From the NCBI RefSeq assembly GCF_000244915.1, contig NZ_CM001442.1:1302001-1366000 (forward strand): a DNA stretch of 64,000 bases, in the 5' to 3' direction. The notes beneath the pieces are model-generated. The model saw only the letters and a list, made by a program, of their open reading frames with translations, had not been told where the DNA came from and did no database searches. The position numbers and the translations under genes were made by a program. Source of the DNA: Bradyrhizobium sp. WSM471. Lineage in GTDB: Bacteria > Pseudomonadota > Alphaproteobacteria > Rhizobiales > Xanthobacteraceae. Position 1 is the first letter of the stretch. Each line of letters opens with the position of its first letter. Positions 55,894 to 64,000 of this stretch are shown here, in pieces.

Positions 55894-56105
55894 GGCAATT
55901 CCTCGGCGCCCCGGCGCCTCACTTGAGTGGCTATCGAATGACGGATTTGGCGCGGTCTATACCCCACGAGGCCCTGTAAAACAAGCCATTGCAGGGCCTT
56001 AGTAGGGGACCGGGCGGCCCCCTAAGGGACATCCCGGATTTGCCACTCCCGCTCGCCCGGCCTATCTGGAGCGGAGCACCTCTCTTTGTCTTTTGGTCGG
56101 ATCTC

Positions 56106-57932
56106 ATGAGCGCAGTTGAACGGCTTGAAACCGGGCCCGCGGAAGCCCCGTCGATCGAAGCCGACCTGATCGAGGCGCCGGCGAAGAGCCGCGCGAAGCT
56201 GCGGCCGCTGCTGGCGCTTGCGCCCTATGTGGCGCGCTATCGCGGCCGGGCGGCGCTGGCCTTTGTCGCGCTGACGATCGCGGCGCTGACCACCCTGCTG
56301 GTGCCGGTCGCGGTGCGCAGGATGATCGATTTCGGCCTGACGCCTGAAGGCATCGAGCTGATCAACAGCTACTTCTCGGTGATGATCGCGGTGGTCGCCG
56401 TGCTCGCGCTGGCGAGTGCTGCGCGCTACTACCTCGTGATGACGATCGGCGAGCGCATCGTCGCCGATCTCAGGCGCGACGTCTTCGCCCATCTGCTCTC
56501 GCTCTCGCCGGCCTTCTTCGATTCCGCGCGCAGCGGCGAGCTGGTGTCGCGCCTCACCGCCGACACCACCCAGATCAAATCCTCCGTCGGCGCCTCGGTC
56601 TCGATCGCGCTGCGCAATCTGATGATGTTCTTCGGTGCCGCGGCGATGATGGTGATCACCAGCCCGCGGCTGTCAGGCTTCGTGCTGCTGGCCATTCCCC
56701 TGATCGTGCTGCCGCTGGTCGCCTTCGGGCGCTGGGTGCGGCGGCTGTCGCGCAATGCGCAGGACACGCTGGCCGAGGCCTCCGCCTATGCGAGCGAGCT
56801 GGTCGGAGCGATCCGCACCGTGCAGGCCTATACCAGCGAGAGCCTCGCCGAGAGGCGCTTCGGCGGCGAGGTCGAGCAGGCCTATGAAGCCGCGCGCACG
56901 TCCACGCAGGCGCGTGCCGTGCTCACCGCCATCATCATCTTCATCGTGTTCGCAAGCGTGGTCGCGATTCTCTGGATCGGTTCGCACGACGTGCTGACCG
57001 GCACCATCACGCCGGGCCGACTCGGCCAGTTCGTGCTCTATGCGGCCTTTGCCGCGGCCGGCCTCGGCCAGCTCAGCGAGGTCTGGGGCGAGATCTCGGC
57101 GGCATCCGGCGCTGCCGAGCGCCTGTTCGAGATCCTGCATGTGCAGCCCGACATCACCGCGCCCACCTCGCCGCGCGCGCTGCCGGTGCCGGCGCGCGGC
57201 GAAGTCGGCTTCGACCACGTCAGCTTCGCCTATCCGGCGCGGCGCGACGTCAATGTGCTCGATGCCGTCTCGTTCACCGTGCGCCCCGGCGAGAAGGTTG
57301 CCATCGTCGGTCCGTCCGGCGCCGGCAAGAGCACGATCTTTCATCTGCTGTTGCGCTTCTACGATCCGCGCAGCGGCGCGATCTCGCTCGACGGCGTGCC
57401 GGTCAAATCCGCCGATCCCCGCGATTTCCGCTCGCGCATCGCGCTGGTACCGCAGGAATCGAATGTGTTCGCGGCCAGCGCCCGCGACAACATCCGCTTC
57501 GGCCGACCCGATGCCACCGACGCCGAGGTCGAGCGCGCGGCCGAGCTCGCGCACGCCGCCGAGTTCATCCGCCGCCTGCCCGAAGGTTTCGACACCCCGC
57601 TCGGCGAGCGCGGCGTGACGCTGTCAGGCGGCCAGCGCCAGCGCATCGCGATCGCACGCGCGATCCTGCGCGATGCACCGCTGCTGCTGCTGGACGAAGC
57701 CACCTCCGCGCTCGATGCCGAAAGCGAGACACTGGTGCAGACCGCGCTGGAAGAGCTGATGCGCCACCGCACCACGCTCGTCATCGCGCACCGCCTCGCC
57801 ACCGTCCTGTCGTGCGACCGCATCCTGGTGATGGACCAGGGCCGGATCGTCGAGCAGGGCACGCATGCCGAGCTCGTGGCCGCGAACGGGCTCTATGCCA
57901 GGCTGGCGAGGTTGCAGTTCGAGGGGGCGTGA
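56106..57932 (+). CDS. ABC exporter, fused permease-ATPase (MsbA-like)
   Basis: About 608 residues from the ATG at 56106 ([10 protein letters not shown]); the frame back to 55989 lies in the rpmE promoter region. Six membrane helices at residues 60-340 are followed by the ATPase with Walker [10 protein letters not shown], signature [14 protein letters not shown] and Walker [13 protein letters not shown]. It forms a homodimer exporting lipids or drugs; the family name used in annotation is often ABC transporter transmembrane protein. No substrate clue is nearby. Confidence 0.92.
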   Translation: MSAVERLETGPAEAPSIEADLIEAPAKSRAKLRPLLALAPYVARYRGRAALAFVALTIAALTTLLVPVAVRRMIDFGLTPEGIELINSYFSVMIAVVAVLALASAARYYLVMTIGERIVADLRRDVFAHLLSLSPAFFDSARSGELVSRLTADTTQIKSSVGASVSIALRNLMMFFGAAAMMVITSPRLSGFVLLAIPLIVLPLVAFGRWVRRLSRNAQDTLAEASAYASELVGAIRTVQAYTSESLAERRFGGEVEQAYEAARTSTQARAVLTAIIIFIVFASVVAILWIGSHDVLTGTITPGRLGQFVLYAAFAAAGLGQLSEVWGEISAASGAAERLFEILHVQPDITAPTSPRALPVPARGEVGFDHVSFAYPARRDVNVLDAVSFTVRPGEKVAIVGPSGAGKSTIFHLLLRFYDPRSGAISLDGVPVKSADPRDFRSRIALVPQESNVFAASARDNIRFGRPDATDAEVERAAELAHAAEFIRRLPEGFDTPLGERGVTLSGGQRQRIAIARAILRDAPLLLLDEATSALDAESETLVQTALEELMRHRTTLVIAHRLATVLSCDRILVMDQGRIVEQGTHAELVAANGLYARLARLQFEGA

Positions 57933-58639
57933 GGCGGAGTAGCCCGGACTGCTACCCCACTCACAGTGTCATCGCCCGCGAAGGCGGGCGCTGACAGCGA
58001 GATTGTTGCGAACACGTCCCTTAATCTCGTCATTGCGAGCGCAGCGAAGCAATCCAGACTGCCTCTCCGGAAAGATTCTGGATTGCTTCGTCGCAAGAGC
58101 TCCTCGCAATCACGTGTGGCGAGAGCGTCGCGCTACATGGTCTCCCTTCGTAGCCGGTCGATAGCGGATATTCGTCCATCTGATCGAGCGGTACGATCCG
58201 GATTGCCGCATCGCAAGGTCGGCCGGGCTGTTTCCTTCCCGGCTTTCGGTTCGGCCGGTCGGCGCCGTGACCCGCAACCACTTCAGCCAAGACAACTTTT
58301 CCACCGTGGGACCGTACCGCACCGCGCCGCTCTCGAACTGGCGGCTGAGCGTCGACTTGTTGACCCCGGTCTTTCCGGGCCGCCTCCGGCAAGAGGCCAC
58401 TAGCGGACATCCAACAGAAGCCTCGAAATTTCGTCACGGAATTCTGGCCAAGCGCGCACAGCGTGAGCCCGCAACGAATTTTACCGAAGGTTGTTAGAGG
58501 CTCAAGCTATCTGATGTCGCTTCTATCCTGGCATGAGGCCCGACAGGAAGGGCACTTCGTCCAGCTTTAGCCCCCGAGCTCTTCGTCGATGAGATGGCGG
58601 TCGGCTTTCGTTCGGTCGAACTTCAAAAGGAAAAATGGC
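57933..58639. other. 707-base spacer after the ABC exporter gene
   Basis: Contains a family F repeat near 58031-58110 and then about 500 bases with several open frames on both strands (for example 58110-58400 minus and 57966-58403 plus). None has a ribosome site, a recognised motif or a consistent strand, so it may be decayed DNA. Local GC falls toward the downstream accessory genes. Confidence 0.5.
58031..58110. repeat. Family F inverted repeat (CATTGCGAGCGCAGCGAAGC type)
   Basis: Left arm CATTGCGAGCGCAGCGAAGC and following AATCCAGA; right arm TCTGGATTGCTTCGTCGCAA and CTCGCAAT in inverse. It is the only copy of this family in the window. Confidence 0.82.
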
Positions 58640-59011
58640 ATGACGAAAAGCACCCTCGATCTGGCACGTGCCAGGCTAAAGGCATACGTCGATAAGGATC
58701 GGACAGCGATCGAAGCGCTTCTTGCGGATGATTATCACTTCTCAAGTCCAATCGACAATGAGTTGGATCGTGCGACTTATCTGCGCCGCTGCTGGCCGAA
58801 CAGCGAAAAAACCAGTTCGTTCGATGAAGTTCTCGCGACCGAGGATGGAAACCGAGCAGTCATCGTCTATGAGGCAGCTGCTTCTGGAGGTCACAGGTTT
58901 CGCAATTGTGAGGTAACCACCGCTCACGGAGACAAGATCGTTCGGGTGGAAGTCTACTTTGGATGGGACATACCTCACAAAGCTACGAAGGGCGGCTTCA
59001 TCGAAAAATGA
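58640..59011 (+). CDS. NTF2/SnoaL-like protein (first)
   Basis: A 123-residue single-domain protein with the NTF2-like (SnoaL/DUF4440) fold: an N-terminal helix with LKAYVDKDRTAIEALLADDYHFSSP, then a strand series including VIVYEAAASGGHRFRNCEVTT. The ATG at 58640 follows AAAAGGAAAA. Such proteins include isomerases, dehydratases and binding proteins; no active-site pattern allows a choice. GC is lower than in core genes, suggesting transfer. Confidence 0.75.
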   Translation: MTKSTLDLARARLKAYVDKDRTAIEALLADDYHFSSPIDNELDRATYLRRCWPNSEKTSSFDEVLATEDGNRAVIVYEAAASGGHRFRNCEVTTAHGDKIVRVEVYFGWDIPHKATKGGFIEK

Positions 59012-59129
59012 TGCGAGGGTCATGCTTGGCAGGATTGGGGGGCGAGGACGCGCTTTTTGCAAGGTCCCGAGTGCGATAACCGCCGCTGGCTTCCCCCGAT
59101 AGACATCGGCTTCTGAGCCAAAGCAGTTT

Positions 59130-59549
59130 TCAAAGCTGCTCGAAGATCATCTGCCAGCCCTTTCGGGTGTCCATATATTCGCGAACCAGTTTGATGCGGT
59201 CGCCCGAAAGGACGAAGACGAAGCAATAGTCATTCTCGTAGGGCTTGCCTCCAGGAAGAGTGGCTCGCATCCGCTCCTCGACGACCACAGTGTCACCATC
59301 GGCATGAAGGCCCAGAAACGAGATCTCGACGTTCGAGAACAGATGATGCATTTCCGCGGCAATGAAGCGTGCGATTTGGTCCGCTCCGATCATGTGGTCG
59401 GTGTGCTTGAGAGCGACTGCGGTGGCATTTCCGGCCGGCGCGATCCATTCGGCATCGGGAGTAAACAGCTCCGCGATCAAGCTGGCATCACGGGTTTTGA
59501 AAGTCTTCCAGGCATTGATGACGATCTCTTTAGGATTCGTGCTGTTCAT
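59130..59549 (-). CDS. NTF2/SnoaL-like protein (second)
   Basis: A 139-residue NTF2-like protein starting INAWKTFKTRDASLIAELF with AEWIAPAGNATAV and the C-terminal REYMDTRKGWQMIFEQL. It is convergent with the first NTF2-like gene but not closely similar to it. Like its neighbours it has below-average GC. Function unknown. Confidence 0.78.
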   Translation of the reverse strand: MNSTNPKEIVINAWKTFKTRDASLIAELFTPDAEWIAPAGNATAVALKHTDHMIGADQIARFIAAEMHHLFSNVEISFLGLHADGDTVVVEERMRATLPGGKPYENDYCFVFVLSGDRIKLVREYMDTRKGWQMIFEQL

Positions 59550-59677
59550 CTTTGTTTCTCCAAGTGCTCAGCGGATCTGGGCTCTCTTATAAGAAAAGCG
59601 CATCGACTCGCTGGCCGGAATCGGACCTGATCATCCCAAGGCTGTTCTTTTGGCGGCGGTCTACGGTAAAATGAGTC

Positions 59678-60247
59678 ATGCTCAGTTTTGAGGTATGCAA
59701 CACCGCGCGCTTGCAGCGCGATCCGCGCTATGACGGCCGTTTCTACACGGCAGTCAGGACCACGCGAATCTACTGCCGCCCCGTTTGCCCGGTGAAGCAG
59801 CCGTTGACCCGTAACGTGGCCTACTATCAAACTGCGGCGGCTGCCGAAGCTGCGGGATACCGGCCTTGCTTGCGTTGCCGTCCGGAGACCGCGCCCTTCT
59901 GTGCTGCGTGGAATGGCACGCGCTCGACAGTCGCGCGCGCCTTGAAATTGATCGATGGTGGCGCGTTGGACGACGGTTCGGTTGCTGCACTCGCCGATCA
60001 GCTCGGGGTAAGCTCGCGCCACCTTGCGCGTCTGTTCGAGCGCTATGTCGCGGCCAGCCCCCAGCAGGTAGCAAAGACCAGGCGTGTACAACGGGCGAAG
60101 CGCCTAATCGACGAGACAAATGATCAATTGGCCCAGATCGCCTACCGGGCCGGCTTTGGCAGCGTGCGCCGGTTCAACGCCGCCTTTCGTGAGCTCTATG
60201 GACGCTCCCCGTCCAGCATTCGCCACCGCCGCAAAGTATCCGCGTGA
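59678..60247 (+). CDS. Minimal Ada N-domain/AraC protein (methylphosphotriester-sensing regulator)
   Basis: A 189-residue protein made of two parts only. Residues 1-75 are the Ada zinc-binding domain with the four cysteines of RIYCRPVCPVKQ and PCLRCRPE, the first of which accepts methyl groups from DNA phosphotriesters. Residues 80-185 are an AraC-type DNA-binding domain (LADQLGVSSRHLARLFERY and IAYRAGFGSVRRFNAAFRE). The methyltransferase or AlkA glycosylase domain usually fused to these is absent, and no glycosylase gene follows. It may act as a sensor of alkylation damage. Confidence 0.88.
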   Translation: MLSFEVCNTARLQRDPRYDGRFYTAVRTTRIYCRPVCPVKQPLTRNVAYYQTAAAAEAAGYRPCLRCRPETAPFCAAWNGTRSTVARALKLIDGGALDDGSVAALADQLGVSSRHLARLFERYVAASPQQVAKTRRVQRAKRLIDETNDQLAQIAYRAGFGSVRRFNAAFRELYGRSPSSIRHRRKVSA

Positions 60248-60419
60248 GACAGGCATCGCGAACGTTGGATTTGACAGCCTGCGCCCCTGAGCCGCGCGGA
60301 TGAACCTTGCAGTTCCCCCGGATGTGGCGCCTAATCGAGTATCGCCGGCCAAAGGCTCGTCCGTAGGCGTCGGTGCCTGAGAGATGATTTGTGCTCCCGC
60401 CTCAACGGGAGTGCGCCTC

Positions 60420-60722
60420 ATGGCCCCGCCATTCAGCAAAGAGACCCTCGAGCTTTTAGAGCGGGCGCAGCGAGCGATCGAGGAGTCGATCCGGCTTCGC
60501 GAAGACAGCCAACGCGCGATCACCCAAGCCGAAGGCTGGCAGTTCGATCTTGAACTCCGCTTGAGCCGAGAGTGCCTCGCGGCGAGTTACGCGACAGCGC
60601 CGCTCATCGACACTTCGGCGACAGCGCCGGCACATTCGGCCATGGCCAGTTCTTCCAGCTCCCGTCCTCACCGACGCAGGCCGATGGCCCAAGGCCATTC
60701 GTCGGAGCACTCGTCGTCTTGA
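60420..60722 (+). CDS. Small hypothetical protein
   Basis: About 100 residues from the ATG at 60420. The first 60 residues form a well-behaved charged helix (ETLELLERAQRAIEESIRLR and EDSQRAITQAEGWQFDLE), which looks like a real protein; the last 40 are Ser/Arg/Pro-rich and overlap the opposite-strand gene at 60604-60825, so the true end or integrity is doubtful. No known family. Confidence 0.45.
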   Translation: MAPPFSKETLELLERAQRAIEESIRLREDSQRAITQAEGWQFDLELRLSRECLAASYATAPLIDTSATAPAHSAMASSSSSRPHRRRPMAQGHSSEHSSS

Positions 60723-60825
60723 CCGGCGTGACGAGGCGCTGGTCGACATAGCTGGTCGAGACATATCCGGCGACGATGACGCCGAGCAGGACCGAAGACC
60801 CCTTGGCCAGATCGCTCAGTTTCAT
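60604..60825 (-). CDS. Small hypothetical membrane-anchored protein
   Basis: A 73-residue protein from the ATG at 60825, preceded by GGATGGAG. It has one membrane helix (SSVLLGVIVAGYVSTSYV) and a secreted tail with two cysteines (SACVGEDGSWKNWPWPNVPA then SPKC). It overlaps the 3' part of the hypothetical gene on the other strand. Function unknown. Confidence 0.55.
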   Translation of the reverse strand: MKLSDLAKGSSVLLGVIVAGYVSTSYVDQRLVTPVKTTSAPTNGLGPSACVGEDGSWKNWPWPNVPALSPKCR

Positions 60826-60935
60826 GGGGCATCTCCATCCGCTTGCCGGCGCAACTCCCGGGCACAACGACTAGCTGACCTCCCGGGATCCCGACGTGAC
60901 GGGCGTCACGCCCGCCAGAATAAGATCGCCAGAAT

Positions 60936-61382
60936 CTAAGGTTGCCACATCATCTTCAGCACCGGCCGGCCCGAGGTCGGGTTCACCTCGTCGCCGGCAT
61001 GGGCAAAGCCGTTGCGCTCGTAGAAGCGGATGGCGCGGCTGTTGTCCTTGTTGACGAGCAGCGTCACCGCTGTCGGTGACAGGCGCTTGGCCTCATCCAC
61101 CAGCAGCCGTGCCGCGTCCGAGCCCCAATGCGCGGGATCGACCACGAGCTGGTCGAGATAGCCGTCGCCGTCGATGGTGACGAAGCCGGTCAGCGCGGCG
61201 TCCTGCTCCGCGACCACGATGGAAGCCTTCGGCACCAGATCCTTGCGCCAGCGCTCGCGCCACCAGTCCAGGCGGGCCGCGAAGTCGATCTGCGGATAGG
61301 CCTGCTGCCAGGTGCGATGCCACAGCTCGATGGAGGCGGCCTCGTCCTCGGGACGGTAAGGGCGGAGGTGGAGGGCGCTCAC
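60936..61382 (-). CDS. GNAT-family N-acetyltransferase
   Basis: A 148-residue acetyltransferase with the acetyl-CoA site near YLDQLVVDPAHWGSDAARLL and the C-terminal SRAIRFYERNGFAHAGDE block. It starts at a GTG at 61382, whose first base is also the last base of the preceding OmpA-domain gene's stop, so translation is coupled. It acetylates an unknown small molecule or protein. Confidence 0.9.
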   Translation of the reverse strand: MSALHLRPYRPEDEAASIELWHRTWQQAYPQIDFAARLDWWRERWRKDLVPKASIVVAEQDAALTGFVTIDGDGYLDQLVVDPAHWGSDAARLLVDEAKRLSPTAVTLLVNKDNSRAIRFYERNGFAHAGDEVNPTSGRPVLKMMWQP

Positions 61383-62410
61383 TACCGCTCCGTCAGCTTC
61401 AGCTCGATGCGGCGGTTGCGCTTGTAGGCTTCCTCGGTGTTGGCGGTGTCGAGCGGCTGGAATTCGCCGAAGCCGGCGGCGACCAGGCGCTGGGCGGGCA
61501 CGCCGAGCGAGATCAGGTACTGCACCACCGAGATCGAGCGGGCGGCCGAGAGGTCCCAGTTCGACTTGAAGTTCGGCCCGTTGACCGGGCGCACGTCGGT
61601 GTGGCCGTCGACGCGCAGCACCCAGGGGATCTCGTTCGGGATCTTCTTGTCGAGGTCGATCAGCGCGGTCGCCAGCGTGTCGAGCTCGGCGCGGCCTTCG
61701 GGCAGCAGCACCGCCTGTCCGGTGTCGAAGAACACTTCGGACTGGAACACGAAGCGGTCGCCGACGATGCGGATGTCGGGGCGGTTGCCGAGGATGGCGC
61801 GCAGGCGGCCGAAGAATTCCGAGCGATAGCGCGACAATTCCTGCACCCGCTGCGCCAGGGCGACATTCAGCCGAGAGCCCAGATCGGCAATTCGATTTTG
61901 CGATTCCTTGTCGCGCTTCTCGGAGACGTCGAGCGCTTCTTCCAGTGCCGCCAATTGCCGCCGCAGCGCGCTGATCTGCTGGTTCAGCACCTCGATCTGC
62001 GCCAGCGCGCGGGCCGAAACCGCCTTTTCGGAGTCCAACGCCTTGCCGAGTTCGGAGGTCTTGCCTTGCGCGTCGTTGCCAGCGGCGGCGAGCCCCTCAT
62101 AGAGCCCCTTGATGCGGTCGCGCTCGCTCTCGGCCGAAGCGAGGCCGGCTTTCAGCGACGAGACCTGGTCGTCGAGCGTGAGCTTGCCGAGTTTCTCCAG
62201 CGACAGCAGCTCGTTGAGCTGCGCGATCTTGGCGTTGAGCAGCTCCAGGGCCTTGTCCTTGCCGGTGACCTCCTGTGACAGGAAGAACTGCACGACCAGG
62301 AACACCGACAGCAGGAACACGATCGACAGCACCAGCGTCGACAGCGCGTCGACGAAGCCGGGCCAGTAGTTGAAGGAGGTATCGCCGCGGCGGCCGCGCG
62401 CCAGTGCCAT
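61382..62410 (-). CDS. MotB/OmpA-like envelope protein with coiled coil
   Basis: A 342-residue protein: a short cytoplasmic N-terminus, one membrane helix (TLVLSIVFLLSVFLVVQFFL) with an Asp just before it (GFVDALS, comparable to the proton-carrying Asp of MotB), a periplasmic coiled coil (residues 55-190) and an OmpA domain (FFDTGQAVLLPEGRAELD, RVDGHTDVRPV and NRRIELKLTER) that binds peptidoglycan. It follows the MotA-like gene by 4 bases, so the two should form a proton-driven complex anchored to the wall. Confidence 0.88.
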   Translation of the reverse strand: MALARGRRGDTSFNYWPGFVDALSTLVLSIVFLLSVFLVVQFFLSQEVTGKDKALELLNAKIAQLNELLSLEKLGKLTLDDQVSSLKAGLASAESERDRIKGLYEGLAAAGNDAQGKTSELGKALDSEKAVSARALAQIEVLNQQISALRRQLAALEEALDVSEKRDKESQNRIADLGSRLNVALAQRVQELSRYRSEFFGRLRAILGNRPDIRIVGDRFVFQSEVFFDTGQAVLLPEGRAELDTLATALIDLDKKIPNEIPWVLRVDGHTDVRPVNGPNFKSNWDLSAARSISVVQYLISLGVPAQRLVAAGFGEFQPLDTANTEEAYKRNRRIELKLTER

Positions 62411-62414
62411 GTCG

Positions 62415-63449
62415 CTAACCCTTCTCGGGCTGACGCGCGATGCGCTCCAGCAGGCGCCGGATCTCGCGGTTCTGCTCGCCCTGGCCGTCGGCCCATTCGC
62501 GGATCATCTGCTGCTCGGTCCGCATGTGCGAGACCAGCGCCTGGATGGCTTCGGCAAGGCTCGCCATCGCCGCGGTGGTGCCGCGGCTGCCGCTGCCTTC
62601 CTCGAGCACCGAGCGCAAGCGCTCGACGACGGCCTGAAGCTCGCCGCTGGCAATGCCGCCGCCACCGCTGGCGGCGACAGCCACCTCGCCGTTGCCATAT
62701 TCGCGCACGGTGGTGGCAAGCCAGTCTTCGAGATCGGTGTAGAAACGGTTCTGCGCCTGGCTCGATTGCAGGTCGAGGAAGCCCAGGATCAGCGAGCCGG
62801 CGAGGCCGAACAGCGAGCTCGAGAACGAAATGCCCATGCCGCCGAGCGGAGCGGCCAGCCCCTCCTTCAGCGTGTCGAACAGGGCGCCGGAATCGCCCCC
62901 GACCTTGAGCCCGTCGATCACCTTGCCGACCGAGCCGACCGTCTCGATCAGGCCCCAGAAGGTGCCGAGCAGGCCGAGGAACACCAGAAGCCCGGTCATG
63001 TAGCGGGAGATGTCGCGGGCCTCGTCCAGGCGGGTCGCGATCGAATCGAGCAGGTGCCGCATGGTGGTCTGGGTGATCGACATCCGCCCGGTGCGCTCGC
63101 CGCCGAGGATCATCGCCATCGGGGCCAGCAGCTTGGGGTGACGGGCCGGCGCAAGGCCCGGATCTGCAATGCGGAAATTGTTGACCCAGGAGACCTCGGG
63201 GTAGAGCCGGATCACCTGGCGGATGGCCAGGATGATGCCGATGAACAGCACGCCGCCGATCAGGGCATTGAGCCCGGGATTGGCGAAGAAGGCCTGGATG
63301 ATCTGCTTGTAGAGCACCACCCCCACCAGGGCGCAGAGCACCAGAAAGACAAGCATCCGCACCAGAAAGACGCTGGGCGAGGATAGCTTGGTGTATTCGA
63401 TGTCGAGGGAAGAGCGGGGCGAGGCGCCTGGCGGCATGGCCGGTATCAT
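62415..63449 (-). CDS. MotA/TolQ/ExbB-like proton channel protein
   Basis: A 344-residue inner-membrane protein with four helices: a first pair (residues 29-80), then TGLLVFLGLLGTFWGLIETV and GISFSSSLFGLAGSLILGFL, the family core of MotA/ExbB. The C-terminal 110 residues are cytoplasmic and helical. It pairs with the OmpA-domain protein downstream. It is not beside flagellar, tol or exb genes, so its work is not chemotaxis or TonB energising in the usual sense. Confidence 0.88.
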   Translation of the reverse strand: MIPAMPPGASPRSSLDIEYTKLSSPSVFLVRMLVFLVLCALVGVVLYKQIIQAFFANPGLNALIGGVLFIGIILAIRQVIRLYPEVSWVNNFRIADPGLAPARHPKLLAPMAMILGGERTGRMSITQTTMRHLLDSIATRLDEARDISRYMTGLLVFLGLLGTFWGLIETVGSVGKVIDGLKVGGDSGALFDTLKEGLAAPLGGMGISFSSSLFGLAGSLILGFLDLQSSQAQNRFYTDLEDWLATTVREYGNGEVAVAASGGGGIASGELQAVVERLRSVLEEGSGSRGTTAAMASLAEAIQALVSHMRTEQQMIREWADGQGEQNREIRRLLERIARQPEKG

Positions 63450-63632
63450 CCGTTAACTTGCTTGCGGGGCGCACTATGGCACAGCGCCAGCCCAAAAAAA
63501 GCGCCGGATGCGCCGATTTCGGGGAGAGCTGGGGAACCCAGAGTTGAAACGGGGCTTTGGTACGGACGTACTTTCCAAATCGTCGGCATTCCACAGCTTT
63601 TCCCCCTGCCGCCCAAAAGACGGAGTCGTCGC

Positions 63633-64000
63633 ATGAGCGTCGTGTCCGCGATCCTCGGGACTGCCGAACGGGTGCCGCTGCCTGATGTCGTGATCCGCGC
63701 GGCGATCCAGCGCCTGTGCTCGCGCACGGTGTCCCGCCTGTCCGCGCTGGGCGGGGCCGACGATGCCGCCTTCGCCGGGCGGATGATGCTGCGGCCGATC
63801 GCCGAGGACCCGGATGTCGGCCATGACGAGGTGCCCGCTTCGTTCTTTGCGAAGGTGCTTGGTCCCAACCGCAAATACTCGTCCTGCTTCTACAAGACCG
63901 ACGCGACCACCTTGCAAGAGGCCGAGGAGGAGGCGTTGCGCCAGACCGCCGAGCATGCCGCTCTCGCCGATGGTCAGATCATCCTCGAGCTCGGTTGCGG
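63633..64000 (+). CDS. SAM-dependent methyltransferase, cyclopropane-fatty-acid-synthase-like (partial)
   Basis: The first 122 codons of a gene that runs off the window. The ATG at 63633 follows CGGAG. The segment SSCFYKTDATTLQEAEEEAL followed by ALADGQIILELGCG gives the pre-domain and motif I of SAM methyltransferases of the cyclopropane fatty acyl phospholipid synthase family. It is divergent from the MotA-like gene. The rest of the catalytic domain cannot be checked. Confidence 0.8.
   Translation, partial: MSVVSAILGTAERVPLPDVVIRAAIQRLCSRTVSRLSALGGADDAAFAGRMMLRPIAEDPDVGHDEVPASFFAKVLGPNRKYSSCFYKTDATTLQEAEEEALRQTAEHAALADGQIILELGC

Noticed and set aside
57966..58437. Possible genes on either strand in the spacer after the ABC exporter
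   Set aside because: Open frames overlap one another, begin inside a repeat, and contain no recognisable motif or ribosome site.
61382..63449. Zorya-like defence system
   Set aside because: Only MotA/MotB-like parts are present; no ZorC, ZorD or nuclease/helicase neighbours, and the flanks are housekeeping genes.

Overview
The window looks like a chromosomal segment of a Bradyrhizobium-type alphaproteobacterium (Rhizobiales). The evidence is high GC, many short palindromic repeats of the kinds abundant in Bradyrhizobium, and lineage-typical genes (DUF2849, DUF934, DUF1192, DUF1465/RcdA, DUF2865, DUF459, HWE-type kinase). No phage, insertion sequence, CRISPR array, tRNA or rRNA was found. Most of it is core metabolism and cell-envelope maintenance. 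Assignments rest on reading motifs by eye; no database search was run.

Positions 1-8128 form a urea-use block: the end of urtC, urtD and urtE (urea ABC importer), then ureD, ureA, ureB, an HD-domain hydrolase resembling small alarmone hydrolases, ureC, a quinol-monooxygenase-like gene, ureE (very His-rich tail), ureF and ureG. Palindromic repeats sit at the ureA/ureB and ureF/ureG junctions. Positions 8425-18600 hold a sensor kinase with a degraded ATP-binding box, a TetR regulator, an OpgC-like acyltransferase, and a group of envelope and stress genes (holin-like, DUF883, AI-2E-type permease, L,D-transpeptidase, DUF2865, a 51-residue membrane protein). Several of these are preceded by sites matching the alphaproteobacterial general-stress (EcfG) promoter, GGAAC-N16/17-CGTT. 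A chemotaxis receptor lies among them.

Positions 18668-32784 contain glcB and then a complete sulfate assimilation island. cysD-cysNC runs one way; cysG-DUF2849-cysI-DUF934-cysH runs the other way, followed by the sulfate importer genes cysP-T-W-A. The CysH cysteine pattern is that of an APS reductase, so the APS kinase domain of CysNC probably serves another need for PAPS or is vestigial.

Positions 32949-49935 are mixed: a CAP lipoprotein, a patatin-like protein beside 3-hydroxybutyrate dehydrogenase, a TauE/SafE exporter, a polysaccharide flippase, a stand-alone DsbD N-terminal domain, YqgE, a TfdA-like dioxygenase with two reductases, a CsbD-like stress protein, an SGNH/DUF459 protein, a lytic transglycosylase, galU and a diguanylate cyclase. 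Positions 50111-64000 hold a large EAL protein with a degenerate GGDEF, a quinone oxidoreductase, DUF1192, a candidate small RNA, rcdA, rpmE, an ABC exporter, and a small accessory patch (two NTF2-like proteins and a minimal Ada/AraC protein). The window ends with a MotA/MotB-like envelope pair and the start of a cyclopropane-synthase-type methyltransferase.

The most novel-looking signals are the cluster of general-stress promoters over envelope genes, the alarmone-hydrolase-like gene inside the urease operon, a 16-bp palindrome nested in two unrelated repeat families, the candidate small RNA at about 54.7 kb, and the kinase with a missing N-box asparagine. No clear anti-phage or other wholly new multi-gene system was found.
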